64,000 nt of DNA from a bacterium (GCA_029945425.1 JAQSDV010000001.1:124001-188000); one strand, 5' to 3'; counted from the stretch's first letter, positions 1 through 8,229 are shown. A program made the numbers and translations. Notes: a model not told the origin generated them from the sequence alone.

Positions 1-205
1 TCCCCGATGGCGCATCCTCCGGCATCGTCCTGGCATCATGCCCCTTGGCACTCCCGCACCCGACACCGCGAACTCCGCGCACCGCGCTTTGTCGCTGGGG
101 TTGCTTCCGTGCCAGAGGCAGGCGCGGCCTATGAGCCGCTCTGCCCCTGTGGCGTTCCCGCCATGCACCGTTCCAGCCGATGCAATGCGCCGTTCAGGGG
201 AGCCT
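1..205. other. Edge region, no gene supported
   Basis: GC-rich stretch at the window edge. On the minus strand one frame is open from about 231 to the edge, but it has no start codon or ribosome binding site and its translation resembles no family I know. The plus-strand open frames here are rich in Pro, Arg and Ala and look like chance reading of GC-rich DNA. I looked for tmRNA pieces because smpB is nearby, and for the SRP RNA core and RNase P, and found no convincing motif. Confidence 0.4.
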
Positions 206-394
206 TCAAGCTGCCCCCGAAACCCCCATGACTAAGGAAGGGAGAAGTTGGCTCTCCCTTCTGGTGTAGCCGCTGTTCAATTCCTTCACGACACGCTCGA
301 CCGCCGGCAGCAGCTCCTCGGCAGCAGCGATCGCTGCCGCAGTTTTCCGCGCCTCGGTCAGGGCCTGTTCAAGATCATTGGTTTCGGTTGTCAT
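206..394 (-). CDS. Small hypothetical protein, doubtful
   Basis: A 62-residue open frame. The first 40 or so residues form an Ala/Glu-rich predicted helix and use codons like the neighbouring genes. The last 20 codons include AGA, AGG, CTT and TTA, which are rare elsewhere here, and cross a perfect hairpin (237-245 with 253-261). That change suggests the true reading frame was interrupted or replaced near position 260. The ribosome binding site before ATG 394 is weak. It may be a remnant of a small helical protein or not a gene at all. No function can be assigned. Confidence 0.3.
   Translation of the reverse strand: MTTETNDLEQALTEARKTAAAIAAAEELLPAVERVVKELNSGYTRRESQLLPSLVMGVSGAA
237..261. repeat. 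Perfect 9-bp hairpin near the edge
   Basis: Arms 237-245 (GAAGGGAGA) and 253-261 (TCTCCCTTC) pair perfectly around a 7-nt loop. There is no T-run on either side, so it is not a classical intrinsic terminator. It lies inside the 3' part of the doubtful small ORF, where codon use changes. Confidence 0.5.
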
Positions 395-460
395 GCGTCA
401 TACTCGTCGGGGATGCTATGTATATTCTACCGATATGGTATGATTATGTCAATTACCGTA

Positions 461-1192
461 TTATCCCTGCACATCACTGTTATTGCACAGTTTATTCATC
501 ACATCCGTCATGCGGCCACGGGCGTAAAGTCCGGCGAATTCCGGGCCTTCGTAATCAAAAAGACCCGCGAACAACAGTTTGCGCGGCCCCCGTTCCAGCC
601 AGCCGATATACCAGCCGCGCTGTTTTTTGGCCGCGCGGTCGGCAAAGCCCGTGCCCGTCTTGCCGAACAGCCGCCCGCCGCCGATTTCTCCCGCGAAAAT
701 CAGCGGTGCGGTTTTGTGCAGCGCGAATTCGGACACGGGCAGCTTGCGCGCCAGCATGCGGCGCAGGAAATCCACCTGCTCGCGCGGCGAGATTTGCAGG
801 CTGCTGGAAAGCCAGCTGTTGGTCAGGCCGTTGTTCTTGCCCGCATCGCCGCCAATATCGCCGTTGGCGTATTGGAACGCCGCGACATATTTGGCGAATT
901 TTTCCTGCCCCAGTTTTTCCGCCAGCACTTGTGAATACCAGATCGCGGATTCCTTCAGCCATCCGGCGGGGTCGAAACTCTTGCGCCACGCATCGATCAT
1001 CACGGGCGCGCGGGCATCGTATTCCGGCTTGTAATGCCACAGCGGCCCCTGCCCGTCATGCAGGATATTGGCGTCAAACCCCATCAGCGCGAGCGGGATT
1101 TTAAATGTCGAACAGGGCGCAAAACGCGCATCGACATCGCCCTCGATGTCGATGATGTCGGAGGTGTCGAAATCGGTGACGATGAAGGGCAT
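461..1192 (-). CDS. Class D (OXA-type) beta-lactamase family protein without signal peptide
   Basis: A 243-residue serine beta-lactamase or penicillin-recognising domain. Visible class D motifs are the active-site S-x-x-K as STFK (Ser28, Lys31), a S-x-V motif in WYSQVLAEKLG, YAN in place of the usual YGN (YANGDIGG), and KTGTG near the C-terminus. In the family, Ser28 would acylate beta-lactams or peptidoglycan stems in the periplasm. Oddly, the protein starts where the mature domain normally begins and has no signal peptide. In-frame upstream DNA hits a stop inside the dispersed repeat at 1195-1224, so the leader may have been lost there. It is either a truncated, non-exported relative or one that relies on an unseen start. 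The fold is secure, the activity is not. Confidence 0.8.
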   Translation of the reverse strand: MPFIVTDFDTSDIIDIEGDVDARFAPCSTFKIPLALMGFDANILHDGQGPLWHYKPEYDARAPVMIDAWRKSFDPAGWLKESAIWYSQVLAEKLGQEKFAKYVAAFQYANGDIGGDAGKNNGLTNSWLSSSLQISPREQVDFLRRMLARKLPVSEFALHKTAPLIFAGEIGGGRLFGKTGTGFADRAAKKQRGWYIGWLERGPRKLLFAGLFDYEGPEFAGLYARGRMTDVMNKLCNNSDVQG

Positions 1193-1194
1193 GA

Positions 1195-1224
1195 GGGAGA
1201 TCCTTCGCTGCGCTCAGGATGACA
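1195..1224. repeat. Half copy of dispersed inverted repeat (REP-like)
   Basis: One arm of the element whose full inverted copies lie at 18731-18809 and 53103-53178. It contains GATCCTTCGC and GCTCAGGATGACAG. It sits between smpB and the class D beta-lactamase gene and directly precedes the latter's ATG, supplying an in-frame stop. Confidence 0.75.
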
Positions 1225-1232
1225 GAAACAAT

Positions 1233-1730
1233 TTACGCGTTCTTGTCGCTCATCACGCGGGATTTTTCGCGCTGCCAGTCGCGTTCTTTTTCGGTCTGGC
1301 GCTTGTCGTGCTGTTTTTTGCCGGTGGCGACGCCGAGCTCGACCTTTGCGATGCCGCGGTCGTTGAAATAGACCGACAGCGGTATCAGCGTCGTGCCCTT
1401 GCGCTGCACCGCGCCGATCAGCTTGCTCATCTGGTTTTTATGCAGCAGCAATTTGCGCGGGCGGCGCACTTCGTGCTGCCATTTCGCGTTCGATTTGGTG
1501 TATTCGGGGATATGGGCGTTGACGAGGAAAATTTCCGAGCCCTGCACGGCGGCGTAGCTTTCGGCGATGCTCGCCTGTCCGGTGCGGAGCGATTTCACTT
1601 CGGTGCCGGTCAGCATGATGCCGGCCTCCATCGTGTCCTCGATAAAATAGGTGAACCGCGCCTTGCGGTTCATGGCGACGGTCTTGTTATTCGGGTCTTT
1701 CTTGCCCTGGCTTTTGTTCTTTCCCGTCAT
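1233..1730 (-). CDS. smpB: SsrA-binding protein SmpB
   Basis: A 165-residue tmRNA-binding protein that delivers tmRNA to stalled ribosomes for trans-translation. The oligonucleotide-binding core is recognisable from [18 protein letters not shown] through [10 protein letters not shown], then the internal [12 protein letters not shown] and [10 protein letters not shown] motifs. The C-terminal tail is basic ([15 protein letters not shown]), as is normal for the part that enters the mRNA channel. It lies 9 bp downstream of dapA on the same strand, a pairing common in alphaproteobacteria. I could not find the tmRNA gene in this window. Confidence 0.96.
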   Translation of the reverse strand: MTGKNKSQGKKDPNNKTVAMNRKARFTYFIEDTMEAGIMLTGTEVKSLRTGQASIAESYAAVQGSEIFLVNAHIPEYTKSNAKWQHEVRRPRKLLLHKNQMSKLIGAVQRKGTTLIPLSVYFNDRGIAKVELGVATGKKQHDKRQTEKERDWQREKSRVMSDKNA

Positions 1731-1739
1731 GATGGCGCA

Positions 1740-2657
1740 TCAGCGCTTCCCCGCCTTTTTCAGCGTTTTTTTGCCGAGCTTGAAGATGCCGGCGAATTCC
1801 ATCGCTTCGTCCAGTTTTGCACGGGTCGGCGCGGTGACGGGAACGAGCGGCAGGCGGGTTTCCTCGGCGCATTTGCCAAGGCGCGAGAGGCAGTATTTCG
1901 CGGGCGACGGGTTGGTTTCGGCGAACAGGTATTTGTGCAGCGGCAGCAGCGCATCGCGCGCCTTTTCAAAACCTTTCCAGTTTTTCTGCTGCCAGCTGAT
2001 ATGGAGATCGGCGCAGATGCGCGGCGCGACGTTGGCGGTGACGGAAATGCAGCCATGGCCGCCCTGCGCAAGATATGCCGCGACGGTTGCGTCTTCGCCC
2101 GACAGCTGGATGAAGTCATCGCCCAGCGCAACACGGATGGCGAGCGGGCGGCTGAGATCGACCGAGGCGTCCTTGATGCCCGCGACGCGCTTCAGGCCCG
2201 CGCAGCGGATGACGGATTCAACCGACAGGTCGACGCCGGTGCGGCCCGGCACGTTATACAGAATGATGGGCAGGCCCTGCGCATCGTTGATCGCCTTGTA
2301 ATGCTGGTACAAACCCTCTTGCGTAGGCTTGTTATAATACGGGGTTACGACTAGAATGCCATCAGCACCGCTTTTGTCAGCGAAGCGCGCCAGATCAACC
2401 GCAGTTTCGGTCGAGTTGGAGCCTGTACCCGCGATGACCGGCACACGCCCGTCCGCGGCCTCGATGCAGGCTTTGATAAGGGATTTGTGTTCGCTTTCAG
2501 ACAGGGTCGGCGTTTCACCCGTTGTCCCGCAAGGAACAAGCCCATGAGTCCCGCTGGCGATATGCCACTCGACAAGCTTCTGGAACGCGTCGACATCCAC
2601 CTTGCCCTTGCGGAAGGGGGTGACGAGTGCGACGTAGGATCCTTTAAAGCGTGTCAT
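1740..2657 (-). CDS. dapA: 4-hydroxy-tetrahydrodipicolinate synthase
   Basis: A 305-residue class I aldolase that condenses pyruvate with aspartate semialdehyde, the first step of the diaminopimelate and lysine branch feeding peptidoglycan. Visible motifs are CGTTGE (45-48 region, pyruvate binding), YYNKP, the proton-relay Tyr134 in ILYNVPGRT, and the Schiff-base Lys162 in VAGIKDAS. Length is typical. It is transcribed with smpB and diverges from the lytic transglycosylase gene. LysC, which makes its upstream substrate, is also in the window (49342-50580). Confidence 0.96.
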   Translation of the reverse strand: MTRFKGSYVALVTPFRKGKVDVDAFQKLVEWHIASGTHGLVPCGTTGETPTLSESEHKSLIKACIEAADGRVPVIAGTGSNSTETAVDLARFADKSGADGILVVTPYYNKPTQEGLYQHYKAINDAQGLPIILYNVPGRTGVDLSVESVIRCAGLKRVAGIKDASVDLSRPLAIRVALGDDFIQLSGEDATVAAYLAQGGHGCISVTANVAPRICADLHISWQQKNWKGFEKARDALLPLHKYLFAETNPSPAKYCLSRLGKCAEETRLPLVPVTAPTRAKLDEAMEFAGIFKLGKKTLKKAGKR

Positions 2658-2705
2658 GGCGGTTCTCCGGTTGCGCCCGTAATTTCGGGCATACCGGGCA
2701 AGAAT

Positions 2706-4760
2706 ATGTCATTTATGGGCAAATTGGCAAGCGTTTTGGGCATGGCGGTGCTGGCCGGAATGATCGGTTTTGCAGGCATTTCCGATGCCGCAACCACCCA
2801 GAATCAAAAGAAAACCGCGACAAAAACGGCGACAGCCAAACCGGCTGGCAAAAATGCACCAAAGAAGGCTGTGAAGAAGCAGGCGGCGAAAAAGCCTGTC
2901 GTGAAGGTGCCCGTCGCCTCCAGCATGGATGCCGACTGGCCGAAAACTTTCGCGCTGATCAAGAACCATTCCGACCCGATCGGGGCGAAGCTGATTACGT
3001 GGATTTACGTGACCGAAACGAATTTGCCGGTGGCGCCGCACCAGCTGATGGAATTTGTGCGCGCCAATCCCGACTGGCCGAAACTGCATGTCTTCCGCCG
3101 CAAGATCGAGGAAAATCTCGCGCGTGCGGGCAACTATGCCGAAACGGTGGCGTGGTTCCAGCAGAACCCGCCCACGACCTATGACGGCGAGAAAGGTTAC
3201 ATCGACGCGCTGATCCGCACAGGCAAGATAGCGGAAGCGCGCGTGGCGCTGGCGAAATTCTGGAAGCAGGCGGATCTCAACAAAAACCAGACGGCGGCCC
3301 TGGCGGGCGCATACAAAAGCGGCTTTGCGCCCCATGCCCATGCCGAACGGCTCGACCATTTGATCTGGGAGGGCAGATATTCCGAGGCTGAATACATGCT
3401 CGCCTTCGTTGCCCCCAGCCAGCGTGCGGCGGCGCAGGCGCGCATTGCGCTCGGCCGCATGGCGAAGAACGCGGATGTGCTGCTGGCCGCGGTGCCGGAA
3501 GCATACCAGAACGGCGAAGGGTTGTTGTTCGAACGTCTGCGCTGGCGCCGCCGCAAAAACATGGATGCGGGCGCGATGGAAATCGTGGCCGCCATGCCCG
3601 CGAAAACCGCGCGCCCCGATATGTGGTGGGGGGAGCTTGGCATCCTGTCCCGCCGCCGCATCGAAGCGGGCGATTATGCGGGCGCGTATAAAATCGCGGC
3701 CAAAAACCAGCTGACCGAAGGCATCGAATACGCAACCGCCGAATGGCTGATGGGCTGGCTGAAGCTGAATTACCTGAAAGATCCGGTAAAGGCCTATTAC
3801 CACTTCGACACGATGTATAAAAAAGTGTCAACCGCGATCAGCCATTCGCGCGGGGCATACTGGGCGGCGCGCGCGGCGGAAAAAGGTTTCCCCGGCCAGC
3901 CGACCGCAATGGAATGGGAAAAAATCGCGGCGAAATTCCCGTCCACTTTCTACGGCCAGTTGAGCTACGAGAAAATTTACGGCCGCCCGACGCCCGCGAC
4001 ATTCAAGGAACCGGTCATTGCGGCGCCCGTCGAACAGGAATTCCAGCGCAGCGAGCTGGCGCGGGCCGTGCGGGTGCTGAACGGGCTTGGCCTTAAAAAT
4101 ATCCTCGACCCCTTCCTCGCCCGCATGATTGCGGATGCCAAGACACGCGACCAGTACAGCATGGTCGCCAAACTGGCGCGGGAGACGGAGCGTTATTACT
4201 ACGCCGTGCAGGCGAACAAGGATTGCCAGCAGCAACTGGGGCAGTTCCTGTTTTATGAAGGCTACCCCACCCTGCCGCCGCTGCCGATGTCGCGGCCGGA
4301 AAAATCGCTGGTCCATGCGATCATCCACCGCGAGAGCATGTTCAACCCCAAGGCGCTGTCGCCCGTCGGCGCGCGCGGGCTGATGCAGCTGATGCCGGGC
4401 ACGGCCAAGATGATGGCGAAGGCGACTAGCGAAGTTTACAACGTCGACAAGCTCACCGCCGACCCGCGCTATAACACGCTGCTGGGCGAGGCGTATCTGC
4501 AGGGCCTCGTCGATGATTACGGCGGGTTCTACCCCATGGCGATTGCGGCCTATAACGCTGGCCCGGGCCGCGTGCGCGAATGGAACGACCAGTTCGGCGA
4601 CCCCCGCCGCGGGCAGATCGACGTGCTGGACTGGATCGAGCATATTCCGATTTATGAAACCCGCAATTACATCCAGCGGGTGATGGAATCCTATTACATC
4701 TACCGCCTGCGCTTCGGCGAAAACCCGCGCACGATTTACGATTTCCTGCCCAAGAATTGA
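2706..4760 (+). CDS. Soluble lytic murein transglycosylase
   Basis: Periplasmic glycan-strand-cleaving enzyme. I choose ATG 2706 (684 residues), since the longer open frame to 2487 runs antisense through dapA. The chosen start, or ATG 2715, gives a signal peptide (KLASVLGMAVLAGMIGFAGI) followed by a Lys/Ala-rich linker. The middle is an alpha-helical superhelix like Slt70. The C-terminal SLT domain carries the catalytic Glu in IIHRESMFNP, then ARGLMQLMPGTA and AIAAYNAGPGRV. It makes 1,6-anhydro-muropeptides, which connects it to AnmK encoded at 38321-39406. Confidence 0.9.
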   Translation: MSFMGKLASVLGMAVLAGMIGFAGISDAATTQNQKKTATKTATAKPAGKNAPKKAVKKQAAKKPVVKVPVASSMDADWPKTFALIKNHSDPIGAKLITWIYVTETNLPVAPHQLMEFVRANPDWPKLHVFRRKIEENLARAGNYAETVAWFQQNPPTTYDGEKGYIDALIRTGKIAEARVALAKFWKQADLNKNQTAALAGAYKSGFAPHAHAERLDHLIWEGRYSEAEYMLAFVAPSQRAAAQARIALGRMAKNADVLLAAVPEAYQNGEGLLFERLRWRRRKNMDAGAMEIVAAMPAKTARPDMWWGELGILSRRRIEAGDYAGAYKIAAKNQLTEGIEYATAEWLMGWLKLNYLKDPVKAYYHFDTMYKKVSTAISHSRGAYWAARAAEKGFPGQPTAMEWEKIAAKFPSTFYGQLSYEKIYGRPTPATFKEPVIAAPVEQEFQRSELARAVRVLNGLGLKNILDPFLARMIADAKTRDQYSMVAKLARETERYYYAVQANKDCQQQLGQFLFYEGYPTLPPLPMSRPEKSLVHAIIHRESMFNPKALSPVGARGLMQLMPGTAKMMAKATSEVYNVDKLTADPRYNTLLGEAYLQGLVDDYGGFYPMAIAAYNAGPGRVREWNDQFGDPRRGQIDVLDWIEHIPIYETRNYIQRVMESYYIYRLRFGENPRTIYDFLPKN

Positions 4761-4816
4761 TGGCACGATAATTGCGAGGCTATCCCTGACCAACCATCAG
4801 GGAAACCGCCGCAAGC

Positions 4817-6406
4817 ATGCCCGCCCCCATGACCATCGATGCGCCATTACCCGCCGGCATCACCGCCGCTGCGTTCAAGGAAGTGTTGGCGGGTGTTGCA
4901 TACGATGATATTCCGCCGTTGCGGACAAGACTGCTCGACTTCCTTGGCGGCGAGGGGGTGGACAAGACATACGCAGGTATGGTCGCGCTGTCGGTGACCG
5001 AGGTGCTGACCAACCTTGCCAAGCACCCGCCGCGCAAGGCCTCGCATATCGAAATCCGGCTGCGGCTGCAGGGTAAAACCACGCTGGTCGATATCGCGGA
5101 TGACAGCACGCCCTTCGCAGATTTCGATGCAAAATGCAAAACCGCCCTGTCGCGCCTTGATGCCGCGTCCTCGCTGGCGGAGAGCGGTTACGGCCTCGGC
5201 TTCATCCTGAAACAGCACCCGCAGGCAAGCTATACCCCTTGCGACAAAAGCCCCGACGGGCTGAACCATTTCCGCATCCGTGATGCGCGCGACGCCCCCG
5301 TGCCGAGAAAGAACCGGTTGTTTCTGGTCGATGACGACCCGATTGCGCTGAAGCGTCATGCGGAGATGCTGGAGGATTTATACGATATCACGACCTTCCT
5401 GAATCCGTTCGATGCGGTAAAGGCTTTCGATGGCGGGCGGCCTGAGCTTGTTGTGTCGGATTTGAATATGCCCGAAATGGATGGCACGGGATTGCGGCGC
5501 GCGCTGTCGGAATTAAAGGGCGGCAATACCACGCCGTTCATTTTCCTGAGTGCCGATCATGCCAGCGAACATGCCGATTACATCAGCGAGCTGGGCGTCG
5601 ATGATTTCCTGACCAAGCCCGTCGCGCGCGAGCGGCTGCGCAATGTGGTGTCGCGCCTGATCACGCGCAGTTTACAGGTGCGGCAGGGGCTGGAGGGAAA
5701 ATTCCAGCAGGAGCTGACCAATACGCTAAAGCCCGCCCTGCCCGACTGCTACGGCGGCTGGCGCATTGCGCTGGTGACAGAGGCGGCAGAGGCAGGTGGC
5801 GGCGATTTCACGCTGCATCATGAAACACCCACACATATGCTGTGCGTGCTGGCCGATGTGATGGGGCATGGCGAACAGGCGAAATTTTTCTCCTATGCCT
5901 ATGCGGGTTACCTGCGCGGGCTGTTTCGCCTGCAGGCGGAGGCATCCGACCCCGCGCAGTTTTTAAAGGCATTGTCGAAGGCGATCGATGGCGACGCATT
6001 TTTGGAAAGCGTGCTGCTGACCTGCCAGAGCTTCCAGCTGTTCCCGAAGGGTGCCGCCTGCATCGCATCCGCCGGTCACCCCTCGCCGCTGATCTGCCGC
6101 GCCGACGGCGCGGAAACGGTCGCGGTCTCTGGCCCCCTGCCCGTGCTGGCGAGCGAGGCGGGATACACCATGAAATCGCTGCAACTGGACGAAGGCGAGA
6201 AAATCATTTTCGCGACGGACGGCTTCCTCGACGCGTTCGAGGGCGAACACCGCGCGGAACTGCTGAAACTGGCGGGGCAGGATGCGGAAAGCACGCCGCA
6301 GATACTGGCGCAAAACCTGTGGGCGGCCTATACCGCCCGCAAACCGCGGCTGAAAAACCACGACGACGCAACATTGATTATCGCAGGATATGGAGGCGGG
6401 ATATGA
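4817..6406 (+). CDS. Fused anti-sigma-type kinase, receiver and PP2C phosphatase protein
   Basis: A 529-residue cytoplasmic regulator with three domains. Residues 1-150 form an RsbW-like GHKL ATPase (TEVLTNLAKH N-box and SGYGLGF glycine box). Residues 166-285 form a receiver (acidic VDDDP, phospho-acceptor Asp215 in VVSDLNMPEMDG, Lys in DFLTKPV). Residues 300-529 form a SpoIIE/RsbU-type PP2C phosphatase (GGGDFTLH, DVMGHGE, ATDGFLDAF, NHDDATL). By family knowledge, the kinase would phosphorylate and the phosphatase would dephosphorylate a STAS partner. The STAS gene follows with an ATGA overlap. Having both opposing activities and a receiver in one chain is unusual. What the system controls is unknown. 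Confidence 0.88.
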   Translation: MPAPMTIDAPLPAGITAAAFKEVLAGVAYDDIPPLRTRLLDFLGGEGVDKTYAGMVALSVTEVLTNLAKHPPRKASHIEIRLRLQGKTTLVDIADDSTPFADFDAKCKTALSRLDAASSLAESGYGLGFILKQHPQASYTPCDKSPDGLNHFRIRDARDAPVPRKNRLFLVDDDPIALKRHAEMLEDLYDITTFLNPFDAVKAFDGGRPELVVSDLNMPEMDGTGLRRALSELKGGNTTPFIFLSADHASEHADYISELGVDDFLTKPVARERLRNVVSRLITRSLQVRQGLEGKFQQELTNTLKPALPDCYGGWRIALVTEAAEAGGGDFTLHHETPTHMLCVLADVMGHGEQAKFFSYAYAGYLRGLFRLQAEASDPAQFLKALSKAIDGDAFLESVLLTCQSFQLFPKGAACIASAGHPSPLICRADGAETVAVSGPLPVLASEAGYTMKSLQLDEGEKIIFATDGFLDAFEGEHRAELLKLAGQDAESTPQILAQNLWAAYTARKPRLKNHDDATLIIAGYGGGI

Positions 6407-6762
6407 GCATCAACAGCACATACGAGATAGAGAACCGCGAGAAATACGCGCTGATCTGCTTCAGCGGATTTGTCGATGCCAGCACGGTGGTGCAGGCGCG
6501 GCCGGTGCTGCAGCAACAGGTCCCCGCGACCGCCCGAAACTTCATCGTCGATCTTTCGGGTGCCGATTTCCTCGACAGTCACGGCGTGGGGCTGTTCGTG
6601 TCGCTGCTGAAACGCGCGCATGCCAATCGCGGCCATATCATCTTTGCGGGCGCAAGCGGCCAGCCGCTGTCGGTTTTGCAGATGGTGGGGTTCAACGGCG
6701 AACTGGTGCAGTATTTCGAAAGCATGGCAGCGGCGGAAAATTTTATCGGGAACGCCAAGTAA
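6403..6762 (+). CDS. STAS-domain anti-sigma-factor antagonist (RsbV/SpoIIAA-like)
   Basis: A 119-residue single STAS domain. The conserved phosphorylatable serine is Ser59 in DFLDSHGVG, the position modified by RsbW-type kinases. The gene overlaps the preceding kinase-receiver-phosphatase gene by 4 bp (ATGA), so the two are translationally coupled and are very probably substrate and enzyme. No sigma factor gene lies nearby, so the final target, a sigma factor or another partner, is not visible. Confidence 0.88.
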   Translation: MSINSTYEIENREKYALICFSGFVDASTVVQARPVLQQQVPATARNFIVDLSGADFLDSHGVGLFVSLLKRAHANRGHIIFAGASGQPLSVLQMVGFNGELVQYFESMAAAENFIGNAK

Positions 6763-6772
6763 CTCCGCCGGT

Positions 6773-6801
6773 TTGACGCATTTAAAAAGAGCTGGTAGAT
6801 T
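6773..6801 (+). promoter_or_regulatory. Sigma-70 type promoter candidate
   Basis: TTGACG (6773-6778), 17-bp spacer, TAGATT (6796-6801). It lies between the STAS gene and the serine hydrolase gene, about 100 bp before the latter's ATG. Confidence 0.5.
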
Positions 6802-6900
6802 AAACCCATGCCGATATTTTTGAGCAGGGCGATTTAATTCCGTGAATTTTCTACCCGTCCGCCCCGCGCCTCAACCGCGATTATTGCCGGACTCATTCTG

Positions 6901-7914
6901 ATGCCAGACATTTTCCCCACCGATGACGATATCCGCCGCATGCTGGAGCGTCATGTTGACGTGGAGCGCAAGGCGGCAGGCGCTGTCGCGGGCATTATCC
7001 ACGGCGACCGGCACAGCATCGTTGCGCATGGCGCTGCGGATGCCGCAAAAACGCTGGAAACGGATGCCGTGTTTGAAATCGCATCCGTCACCAAGGTTTT
7101 TACAGGATTGCTGCTGGCGGATATGGTGGAGCGCGCGGAGGTGGATTTTGACACAACCGTATGCGCCCTTCTGCCCGGCTTTTCAAAAAATACCCCGACC
7201 GGCGACGGCCCGCCGATAACGCTGCTGGATCTTGCCACGCATCATTCCGGCCTGCCGCGCCTGCCGGGCAACTTTGCGCCTGCCGACCGGCAAGACCCGT
7301 ATCTCGACTATGACGCGGAAAAACTTTACGCCTTTCTTGCTTCTTATGTGCCGCCACCCGATGCCGGAACAAAATACGCTTATTCAAACCTCGGCGCGGG
7401 GCTTCTGGGGCATGCATTGGCGGTGCGCGCAGGCATGAGTTACGAGGAGCTGGTGCAGGCGGTTATCTTGCGTCCGCTTGGCATGGCAAGCACGTTTATC
7501 GCCATTCCCGCTGCGCAAGCCGGCAAAGTCGCGCAAGGCCACAATCAGGCTTTGGCCCCCGTCGGCGCATGGCACCACGGCAGCCTCGGCGGCTGCGGCG
7601 GGCTCCGATCCTCGGCAGGGGATTTGCTGAAATTTCTGGCCGCCTTTATCGATCCCCCTTCCAGCCCGCTGCATCATTCCATCGAACGCATGCTGGCCTG
7701 CCGCAAACCGACTGGGATCAAAGACCTCGAAATCGGCATGGGCTGGCATATCTCGCAAAAAAAAGGCCGCGACATCATCTGGCATAACGGCATGACCGGC
7801 GGTTTTGGCTCCTTCGCCGCTTTCGATCCCGCCACCAAAACGGGCGTGGCTGTGCTGGCAAATACCGAATGCGTGGTGGATGGGATCGGGATGAATATCC
7901 TGTGCCCGCCCTGA
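6901..7914 (+). CDS. Serine hydrolase of the beta-lactamase (class C/esterase-like) family
   Basis: A 337-residue domain of the beta-lactamase/transpeptidase-like fold. Motifs are S-x-x-K in EIASVTKVFTG, the Tyr motif YSNLGAGLLGHAL, and HNGMTGGFGSF in the place of KTG. HNG/HTG is typical of esterase or D-aminopeptidase relatives rather than true AmpC. No signal peptide is evident, so it may be cytoplasmic. No good ribosome binding site precedes ATG 6901. A 19-codon frame starting at GTG 6842 ends in TGATG with this ATG, so translation could be coupled to that leader. The substrate is unknown. Confidence 0.82.
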   Translation: MPDIFPTDDDIRRMLERHVDVERKAAGAVAGIIHGDRHSIVAHGAADAAKTLETDAVFEIASVTKVFTGLLLADMVERAEVDFDTTVCALLPGFSKNTPTGDGPPITLLDLATHHSGLPRLPGNFAPADRQDPYLDYDAEKLYAFLASYVPPPDAGTKYAYSNLGAGLLGHALAVRAGMSYEELVQAVILRPLGMASTFIAIPAAQAGKVAQGHNQALAPVGAWHHGSLGGCGGLRSSAGDLLKFLAAFIDPPSSPLHHSIERMLACRKPTGIKDLEIGMGWHISQKKGRDIIWHNGMTGGFGSFAAFDPATKTGVAVLANTECVVDGIGMNILCPP

Positions 7915-7951
7915 CCAGATAAATCCGCCGGACGAAAACAGCCCACAACGC

Positions 7952-7982
7952 AAAAACGCCGGGAATAAATCCCGGCGTTTTT
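7952..7982. terminator. Bidirectional intrinsic terminator
   Basis: A 13-bp stem (7952-7964 with 7970-7982, core ACGCCGGGA/TCCCGGCGT) and 5-nt loop, flanked by A-run and T-run. It would end both the serine hydrolase transcript and the converging short transcript of the 40-residue gene. Confidence 0.85.
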
Positions 7983-8003
7983 GAATTCAGCCTTCAGGGG
8001 CTG

Positions 8004-8126
8004 TTACTTGGTCGGCGTCTTGGGGGCGTCCTGTGCGGGGCCCGTGCGGCTCTGGGCGGGTGCGCCCGGAACGAATTGTTTTTGCTGCGAAGGGTTTTGA
8101 CCCAGTTTAGCTTTCATGCTCGCCAT
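8004..8126 (-). CDS. 40-residue hypothetical small protein
   Basis: ATG at 8126 is preceded by a good ribosome binding site (AGAGGGA about 9 nt upstream) and a near-consensus promoter (8168-8195). The 40-residue product starts MASMKAKLGQNPSQQKQ and continues as a Pro/Ala/Gln-rich, probably disordered, basic chain ending in TPTK. The bidirectional terminator lies 22 bp past the stop. The transcript would be about 200 nt, so it could also act as an RNA. I recognise no family. Confidence 0.6.
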   Translation of the reverse strand: MASMKAKLGQNPSQQKQFVPGAPAQSRTGPAQDAPKTPTK

Positions 8127-8167
8127 AGCGTTTAATCCCTCTGGAAGACATCTGACCAATGTCGTTG

Positions 8168-8195
8168 ATTGTATCTAAATACCGCCGCCTGTCAA
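8168..8195 (-). promoter_or_regulatory. Near-consensus sigma-70 promoter
   Basis: On the minus strand, TTGACA (8195-8190), 16-bp spacer and TACAAT (8173-8168). It is the best housekeeping promoter I noticed in the window and it faces only the 40-residue gene. Confidence 0.75.
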
Positions 8196-8229
8196 AATCT
8201 TTCTGCTAACCGCTCGCAACTTCGGTTGT

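Noticed and set aside
1..231. Possible tmRNA or other structured RNA near smpB, or a phage-like frame running off the edge
   Set aside because: No proteolysis-tag coding segment, no tRNA-like ends and no SRP or RNase P core was found. The open frame has no start and no recognisable domain.
2487..2705. N-terminal extension of the lytic transglycosylase
   Set aside because: It would overlap dapA on the opposite strand and would bury the signal peptide inside the protein.
2709..3803. Long minus-strand open frame opposite the lytic transglycosylase
   Set aside because: Its translation is rich in His, Arg, Gln and Phe as expected from the antisense of a GC-rich gene, with no ribosome binding site or family motif. 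The plus-strand gene has clear catalytic motifs.
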